This document shows positions 31,379-36,560 of a DNA stretch of 36,560 bases, one piece after another. The notes under the pieces are model-generated. The model was given only the letters and a program-made list of their open reading frames with translations, was not told the origin of the DNA and did no database searches. The stretch is from Acidobacteriaceae bacterium. Lineage in GTDB: Bacteria > Acidobacteriota > Terriglobia > Bryobacterales > Bryobacteraceae. How positions within the stretch are numbered: position 1 is the stretch's first letter; each line of letters starts with the position of its first letter. The stretch is from NCBI GenBank assembly GCA_903970405.1, contig CAJCIT010000098.1:1-36560 (forward strand), read 5' to 3'. The position numbers were made by a program, and so were the translations under genes.

Positions 31379-32314
31379 CTACTTTGCCGCCATCGCATCT
31401 TTAATCGTTCCGACCATTCGGCTTTCAGGAATCCGCGCCAGTTCGGGAAACGTCCGGCCCGACTTCAGCAGCTTACCCATCACGATCCACGCCGCGCAAT
31501 AGGCCTCACGGTGCATGTCGTTGTTCCCCTGCCCGAACGTGTATTTCATTGCGATTTCCCTTCCGCTCTTATCAAGATCCCGTAGAATGCCGGCCAGCAC
31601 GGCGTCCTGCCTGCGGTAGCACTCCGCAAGCCAATCCTTATCACCGGCCATTTCCGTATAGGCTGTCTCCGGCGAGCCGGGGAAGATTCGTTGGGCGGTG
31701 CGCATGGCAAGACCCTCGAGGAACATCGTCTCACCGATAGGCGCACCAAAACTGTTTCGCACGCCGGCGAGCTGGATGTGCACCGAATGAGTCAATTCAT
31801 GCGCCAATGCAAGCCGCAAGTGCACAGTCTCGATGGGCATCATTACTGTTGCCAGATGTCCGCCCATCGGGGGCACCGTGTAGGCATTGTCGTCGAACTG
31901 GCCGACATAAAGAACCAGCCGTGAATGGATCTGTGTGCTCTTGGTTTCGAATAGCACATTGATCTTATCGAAGGCTTCATGCGCTTCCGCTTTCGCTTCT
32001 CTTTGCAGCGCCGGGATTTTCGGCATCAAGGCGGGATACCTCGCCCATGCACTATCCAGCAACTGCCGCGCCATCTTATCGCCGTCCGGCCCGGGCGGTA
32101 CAGCTGCGATGCCATACTCCTTTTTCCAGAGCGCCCAACGCGCGCCTTCGTCGAGCGGCGTGGCGGCCGCCTCGGCGTAAAACGCCTTAAACCTCGCGAC
32201 AGAATCGACAATTTCCAGCGAGTGCACATCTCCCTGGGGATTTGGCGCAGAAAGCAATGTTGCAGCTGCAACCAGTCCGAACATACCCGTGCATAAGCCT
32301 TTCCGGAGCGCCAT
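31379..32314 (-). CDS. Secreted HExxH protein, probable zinc metallopeptidase
   Basis: A 311-residue protein with a signal peptide (GMFGLVAAATLLSAP). The gluzincin-type zinc motif HELTH lies at residues 172-176 (LALAHELTHSVHIQL), and a candidate third ligand, Glu200, lies in MFLEGLAMR 24 residues on. The overall plan resembles predicted Zn-dependent proteases of the DUF2268 kind, which act outside the cytoplasm on unknown substrates. The region before the motif (VTVPP-like loop, MMPIETVHLR) and the C-terminal helical part are not otherwise recognisable. Solitary gene, convergent with the nuo operon. Confidence 0.75.
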   Translation of the reverse strand: MALRKGLCTGMFGLVAAATLLSAPNPQGDVHSLEIVDSVARFKAFYAEAAATPLDEGARWALWKKEYGIAAVPPGPDGDKMARQLLDSAWARYPALMPKIPALQREAKAEAHEAFDKINVLFETKSTQIHSRLVLYVGQFDDNAYTVPPMGGHLATVMMPIETVHLRLALAHELTHSVHIQLAGVRNSFGAPIGETMFLEGLAMRTAQRIFPGSPETAYTEMAGDKDWLAECYRRQDAVLAGILRDLDKSGREIAMKYTFGQGNNDMHREAYCAAWIVMGKLLKSGRTFPELARIPESRMVGTIKDAMAAK

Positions 32315-32382
32315 TATGTTACCTCCAACTCCGTGGTGGGGCTCTAGCGGCTAATCCGCGAATACCGATCACCACGAAGAGT

Positions 32383-32676
32383 ATAACCGCAAATGCCGTT
32401 GCGGACTTGTCGCCGGATGGCCGGCGATCCGGGACAGTGGCCGCCGAGCTCGCGCGTGAAATCTACGACACCCCGTCCACGCTGCTAAAGTTTCCCTACC
32501 TTGGCCGGCCTGGCCGAAAGCCTGGCACCCGCGAACTGGTGCTTTCCCCCCTTCCGTACATTGTGGTCTACCAAATCACCGGCGAAGTCATCCATATTAC
32601 CCGTCATCCCAAAAAAGAGGTTATGGGGCGTAACCATTTATTTGTGCCTGAGGCGTGGGTGTCGTGGTTACCCTGA
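32383..32676 (+). pseudogene. ParE/RelE-type toxin relic, N-terminus damaged
   Basis: The frame encodes VAAELAREIYD, then LLKFPYLGRPGRKPGTRELV, LPYIVVYQITGEVIHITR and HPKK, the characteristic middle and C-terminal part of ParE-type plasmid-stabilisation toxins. The expected N-terminal strand and first helix are compressed to ITANAVADLSPDGRRSG, as if bases were lost, and no proper start codon with a ribosome binding site is seen; GTG at 32437 would give only the C-terminal part. There is no antitoxin gene beside it. The last about 15 residues extend beyond the usual end. ParE toxins inhibit gyrase; this copy is most likely inactive. Confidence 0.6.
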
Positions 32677-32766
32677 ACCGAAGCGGCGTTTCCATGTACG
32701 GTATTCGGAACCCTCAATGAATTCAGTACTGGCCAAAATTCGCAGCCGCCATCGGCGCGGATCGGA

Positions 32767-35391
32767 TCACTGCTGGTCCGGGCTCGCGATGGGCGGCCGG
32801 TAGACCCGGATCGCGCGGAGCATCGGTGGATTTGGGCCGCGGGCAATCAGCTCCAGCTTGTGTTTCGTGCCGGCGAGCCCAAGCGCGATCATCGTGGCCT
32901 GCTCGCGGCCGCGGTCTTCCACGCGTGGCCCGCGATAGACATCCACGAACATAGGCAGCACGCTCCAGGCCACCTCGAAGCCCGCCGGCGTGTGCTGACC
33001 CCGCAGTGCGAATGAGCGCGCGAAAGTCCAGTCTTCCGGTTCGATCACAACCCGGCCGGACTTGGATACGAACCGCTCTGTACTCAGGCCGCTCCCATCC
33101 GGGCCGGTACGAGAGCCCGCCACCTCGAAGCGCAGCTTAGATTCGTCTGCGTTCACTTCCAAGACTTTCAGCGTCCAGTTTTCTATCAGCAGCGGCTTCT
33201 CCGCGCCGACATGGTTCACGCCAGGCCAGTCTACGCTGAACGTATCGGTGGATCGGGTGATGTGATAGAGCTCGGGCCGTTCGGAAGGGCGCTGGCCGTC
33301 GATACGGACTTCCGCCTCGCCGCCATAGTACGGGTCAGCCCAGCCCGCGATGGCGTCCACGCGATTGCCGTCAAATTCCAGCTCCAGTTTGCCGTTTACC
33401 CATTGGATATCGCGCCCGATTTCGTAAGTGCGGACGAGGTTGTCCCACAACTTACTCGGCAACGCGGGATTGTAGCGCAGGTGGCGTGCGGTCAGTTCGG
33501 CAATTAAATAGTCGCCCTGAAAGTTGAAGTGCGTACCGTCGTTAAAGACGTCGTCTGGTTTCAAGTTGTTAGCTCTCAGGTAGTCAAGAAAAGGTCCTCG
33601 CACGTCCGCTATCTCGCATCCATAGCGTGCGGCTAACTCGGGGAGCCATTCGGCGTTGTGCCGGTTCGTCCACTTATAGCCGCTCAGTTTCTTTGGATCG
33701 GTGGGCTCGGGTGCGACAGTGAGGGCGTCCGGCCGGTCGTTCTGAATCAGAATTTCGGCGGTGGTGTGACGCCGGATATCGGCGATCATGTGCTCGTAGT
33801 CGGGTTCGCCGCCGAAATCGTGGAAGATGATCAGGTCGGGATAGAACGCAAAAACGTCGTGCGGAAGCGTGCGCTTCAGAAGGTTGGACGCATAGCCTCC
33901 AATAGCGAGGTTGGCGAATGTAATGTCGGCGTAGGGAAATCGCTCGTGTAACTCGTCGGCGATGGCTCGCGTCCACTCCTGTTTGCTGAGCGACTGGCCG
34001 TAGAAAAGGATGCGCACGGCGTTGTGCCGCTCCGGTGTGCTGGTCGCGAGCAGCGTCATCGTGCGCTGGATGCCGGCGCCGAACTGGGAGGCGGCCGGAT
34101 CAGGAGCTATAGCCGGAAACGCGGGCTTCTCCACGCGGAGCGGGAGGTTGGCTGTAGCCGCGTTGCCGTGCCCGTCATGCACATAAGCGAACAACCGGTA
34201 ATCGCCTTCCTTCTTAGGCAGGCGGAACGTGGCGCGGTTACCCGTGGCGCCCAGCACCAGCCCTTCGATCGGCGGCGTGGGTTCCTCGCGATCGCCGCCC
34301 ACTTTGGGGTCGCCGCTCACGTCCAGCCGCAAGTCCCAACCGTACTGCAGCGCGTCTCCATCCGGATCGGAAGCTTCCAGATGGCAATCCAGCATTGCTT
34401 CGGGGGGCAGTATAACGGGGCCTTGCGCCGGTCCGTTCTCCGAGGTGATATGGATCGGCGCAGGGCCCAGATGCGGACTGCGGTTGGCCGGCCAACGCCC
34501 GCTCCAGAGGTATGTCATCGTGTCCACCGCTTCGGTCCGGCTGCCATCCGCCAGAAACATTCCGTACCATGTGTGCGTCTTCTCGTGATGTTGACTCCAA
34601 TGGAAAACATAGGCGCCCAGGCACTGGGGCCTGTCTTGGACGGCATGTTCGTAAGCCTTGCGGTAGAACTCCGCCTTCTCTGTGCTGGAGTCTTCGATGG
34701 GAAACTTCCACGCGGTGCGGGCTACTTGCCAGTGGCCGCGTGGACCGAACTCCGTCACCCAGTAGGGACGTGTCCAGCCCTCGCGCCGGATATCTTCCGG
34801 CAGGGTGAGCATGTCGGCATATGCGTTCAGACCCACCGCGTCTAGACCAGGGCAGTATTGGTTCAGCTCGTGCAGCATCTGCTTGTACTGGCCGCCCACC
34901 ACCGTGATGACCGGGTGATTGGGATCGATGCCGTGGATCATGCGAGCCGCTGCTTCGACTTCCCGCCACAGCACCGCCCGCTGCTCGGGGGTGGTGCCGA
35001 TCTCCAGTTCGTTGCCCAGTGCCCAAGCCAACACGGCGGGGTGTCCCTTGTACTGCTCCACGATGTGCCGCAACTCTTCGCGTTGCTGGTTCACCGCGGC
35101 CGGGTCCCCGTAGTTGAAGCCCCAGCGCTGCTTGCCGAAAGGCAAGTCGACAAGCACGCTCAGGCCTAATGCTTGCGCGCGGTCGAGAGCCGCCGGGTCG
35201 GCGCGGATCGAGTTACCGCCAGCGGCAGCCAACTCTTCCAAATGCACCGCGCCGACTGCACCTTTCACGAAGTACGGCTGGCCGTTACGCAACAACGAGT
35301 AGCTATCCCCATGGCGCACGATGCTCACCGTGGACCCGGCCAGGGGCCCTCCCCCACTCAGAAGCAAAAGAAAAGGAATCAATCCACGCAT
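32767..35391 (-). CDS. Secreted glycoside hydrolase (GH2-like barrel) fused to an SGNH hydrolase
   Basis: An 874-residue exported protein. After a signal peptide (about 1-19) comes a TIM-barrel domain (about 25-300) like GH2-type glycosidases, with the acid/base glutamate Glu128 in WALGNELEI and the probable nucleophile Glu214 in WVTEFGPRG. A beta-sandwich-like linker (about 310-425, DPDGDALQYGW, YVHDGHGN) follows. Next is an SGNH/GDSL-type hydrolase (about 455-650): nucleophile Ser467 in FYGQSLSKQEW, block II Gly in NLAIGGYASN, and Asp618/His621 in FNDGTHFNF. A C-terminal beta-rich domain closes it. Such a pairing would let one protein remove ester groups and cleave glycosidic bonds of a plant or microbial polysaccharide. 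The actual substrate is not known. Confidence 0.8.
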   Translation of the reverse strand: MRGLIPFLLLLSGGGPLAGSTVSIVRHGDSYSLLRNGQPYFVKGAVGAVHLEELAAAGGNSIRADPAALDRAQALGLSVLVDLPFGKQRWGFNYGDPAAVNQQREELRHIVEQYKGHPAVLAWALGNELEIGTTPEQRAVLWREVEAAARMIHGIDPNHPVITVVGGQYKQMLHELNQYCPGLDAVGLNAYADMLTLPEDIRREGWTRPYWVTEFGPRGHWQVARTAWKFPIEDSSTEKAEFYRKAYEHAVQDRPQCLGAYVFHWSQHHEKTHTWYGMFLADGSRTEAVDTMTYLWSGRWPANRSPHLGPAPIHITSENGPAQGPVILPPEAMLDCHLEASDPDGDALQYGWDLRLDVSGDPKVGGDREEPTPPIEGLVLGATGNRATFRLPKKEGDYRLFAYVHDGHGNAATANLPLRVEKPAFPAIAPDPAASQFGAGIQRTMTLLATSTPERHNAVRILFYGQSLSKQEWTRAIADELHERFPYADITFANLAIGGYASNLLKRTLPHDVFAFYPDLIIFHDFGGEPDYEHMIADIRRHTTAEILIQNDRPDALTVAPEPTDPKKLSGYKWTNRHNAEWLPELAARYGCEIADVRGPFLDYLRANNLKPDDVFNDGTHFNFQGDYLIAELTARHLRYNPALPSKLWDNLVRTYEIGRDIQWVNGKLELEFDGNRVDAIAGWADPYYGGEAEVRIDGQRPSERPELYHITRSTDTFSVDWPGVNHVGAEKPLLIENWTLKVLEVNADESKLRFEVAGSRTGPDGSGLSTERFVSKSGRVVIEPEDWTFARSFALRGQHTPAGFEVAWSVLPMFVDVYRGPRVEDRGREQATMIALGLAGTKHKLELIARGPNPPMLRAIRVYRPPIASPDQQ

Positions 35392-35532
35392 GATTGAGCA
35401 CCATTCTATGCGAGGCCACGGGGCTGACGCGGGAGAGTCCCGTTGACGAGCCGGCCAGAAGCCGGCAGACTGCGGTTCGTAAACCGACAGCGATTAGGCG
35501 GCCAGGGGTTGCTAACGAGGGCCGGTTGTCAG

Positions 35533-35938
35533 CATCGTCTCTTCTTCTCTCAGGTAGAGTATTGCGACAACCTCGTCTTTCACCGCCGCGCTGCTGTAGA
35601 CGAACTCACGCAGCGACTGCTCGACATGAACCGGACGATTGGGCAGCCGAAGAAGATCACCACGACCATCGGCCCGCAAGGTGACAAAAGAATACAAGGG
35701 CAAGTTGCAGACGGTGATCGACGATCTGGGCCTGCCCAATCCCGTGATCCGCAGTCACTACTACGGAAGTGGCTTCGTCAAACAGTTCGTTCGCGACGAC
35801 CGCTTGCTGAGAACCGAGCCCGCCACCAACAGCGTGTACGACTACGGCGTCAACAAGGACATTGAAAATCTGCCCCAACTGCAGCACCGGATGTCGATGA
35901 TCGTCGACCACCTCGGAACTGCGAATGGAAGATATTAA
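35533..35938 (+). pseudogene. Frameshifted, truncated relic of a conserved unknown protein
   Basis: Two overlapping frames together read as one protein: HRLFFSQVEYCDNLVFHRRA then LTQRLLDMNRTIGQPKKITT in the first, and VTKEYKGKLQTVIDDLGLPN, VIRSHYYGSGFVKQFVRDDR and LLRTEPATNSVYDYGVNKDI in the second. Removing one C from the CCC run at 35675-35677 joins them as TIGRKVTKEYKGK. The order and wording match a family of larger (about 400-500 residue) uncharacterised proteins that I recall from Acidobacteria and actinobacteria. The 5' part before 35533 is unrelated sequence, and the 3' end stops early at LGTANGRY. It adjoins a repeat block. Probable gene debris; a sequencing error would explain the frameshift but not the two truncated ends. 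Confidence 0.6.
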
Positions 35939-35994
35939 GCGGAAAATAGCGGCCGCCCGATTTTCGCACTGAAAGGGGTCTCCCCAAAGGTCTC

Positions 35995-36317
35995 GCCCTG
36001 AAAGGGGTCTGTCCCTTTTCCCCGGGAAAGCATTGAGGCGAAGTGACTTACCCTCTTCTGAGGGTGCGTTGGAAAGGCTCTTGCCCGGTCGCCAGCACAG
36101 AACCGCTTTGCGCAAGCGAGCAACGGAACTTCGCCGATGAGGTTCTTGTGCCCTGAAAGGGGTCTTGCCCTGAAAGGGGTCTGTCCCTTTTCCCCGGGAA
36201 AGCATTGAGGCGAAGTGACTTACCCTCTTCTGAGGGCGCGTTGGAAAGGCTCTTGCCCGGTCGCCAGCACAGAACCGCTTGCGCAAGCGAGCAACGGAAC
36301 TTCGCCGATGAGGTTCT
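35995..36317. repeat. Two near-identical ~152-bp direct repeats
   Basis: Unit 1 (35995-36146, 152 bases) and unit 2 (36167-36317, 151 bases) differ only at GGGTGCG versus GGGCGCG and by one T in the CCGCTTTGCG/CCGCTTGCG run. The period is 172 bases with a 20-base spacer that repeats the unit's left end. The word CTGAAAGGGGTCT occurs four times (35969, 35998, 36153, 36170). Each unit contains GGGGTCTGTCCC and several small inverted repeats. Confidence 0.93.
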
Positions 36318-36379
36318 AAACCGATCAGGGCTTCGCGACAAACTGTGCTCTGTTTCCCCTCAAGAGAAGGGTCTGTCCA

Positions 36380-36560
36380 AAAAAAGGGTCTGTCCCCTTT
36401 CCCTGGGAGATCTGTCAAGAAAAGGGTCTGTCCCCTTTCCCTGGGAAGGTACTGATGCAAAGGGACTTACTGTGTTTTGCGAACCACCGGAAAAGGCTCC
36501 TCACCGGTAGCCAGCACGAAACCGCAGTTTCGCGTGAGCGAGCAGCCTTCACAACCTGAC
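36380..36560. repeat. Diverged third copy and short GGGTCTGTCCCC repeats
   Basis: AAAGGGTCTGTCCCCTTTCCCTGGGA appears at about 36382-36408 and again at about 36420-36446. From the second occurrence the sequence continues in parallel with the 152-base units (…GGGACTTACTGTG…, …GGAAAAGGCTC…, …GCCAGCACGAAACCGC…, …GAGCGAGCA…) but with many substitutions, so it is an older family member cut by the window end. Confidence 0.8.

Larger units (their letters stand above)
35939..36560. other. Terminal repeat block, no gene seen
   Basis: About 620 bases to the window edge with no supportable gene. It consists of two near-identical 151/152-base direct repeats (35995-36146 and 36167-36317), two short GGGTCTGTCCCC-bearing copies (about 36380-36449) and a diverged third copy that runs off the end. 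Open frames through it are caused by the repeats. Confidence 0.7.

Noticed and set aside
35995-36449. CRISPR array from the regularly repeated segment at the window end
   Set aside because: The repeated units are about 152 bases and nearly identical, with no short repeat plus unique-spacer pattern and no cas genes.
35657-36460. 267-codon minus-strand frame through the terminal repeats
   Set aside because: The internal repetition of the protein simply mirrors the DNA repeats, and the frame also runs antisense to the gene relic; no start signal.

Overview
This window looks like a chromosomal segment from a GC-rich Acidobacteriota bacterium, probably Solibacter/Bryobacter-like. The basis is gene style: a complex I operon, a MerR-type regulator and a GT-C protein of the kind I associate with that group, plus dispersed 'GGGTCTGTCCC' and 'GAGCCGCGACCGT' palindromic repeats. 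No rRNA or tRNA gene was recognised, so the taxonomic call is inference.

Layout. (1) 159-3288, plus strand: a tight nitrogen-sensing cluster with a P-II protein, two tiny membrane proteins, an AmtB-type ammonium channel with a signal peptide, a TPR-like protein with a C-terminal anchor, and a 45-residue membrane protein. Most junctions overlap by 4 bases. (2) 3265-13027: unlinked single genes, namely a GT-C type membrane protein, a SAM methyltransferase, Ada, an acyl-CoA synthetase, a GNAT acetyltransferase, a SnoaL-like protein, a MocA-like nucleotidyltransferase and a MEDS-EAL c-di-GMP protein. (3) 13135-17984, minus strand: long-form GMP synthase, a C-terminal processing protease, a MerR-type regulator and ThiS. 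(4) 18062-31301, plus strand: a complex I operon in the order nuoA, C, D, E, F, G, H, J, K, L, M, N behind a good sigma-70-type promoter. nuoB and nuoI are absent. (5) 31379-36560: a secreted HExxH protein, a ParE-toxin relic, a secreted glycosidase/SGNH-hydrolase fusion, a frameshifted gene relic, and a repeat block that runs off the end of the window.

How the genes work together. P-II (with its uridylylation tyrosine) and AmtB form the classical ammonium uptake and sensing pair; the four small or unknown membrane proteins in the same transcription unit are candidate partners. The nuo genes encode the whole proton-pumping arm (A, H, J-N), the NADH-oxidising module (E, F, G) and the two quinone-module subunits C and D. 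The Fe-S subunits NuoB and NuoI must come from elsewhere in the genome if the complex is functional. The remaining genes are mostly housekeeping or solitary accessory functions.

Points most worth a second look: the split nuo operon, the small membrane proteins around amtB, the glycosidase-SGNH fusion, two families of palindromic/tandem repeats, and two decayed genes next to the terminal repeat block.
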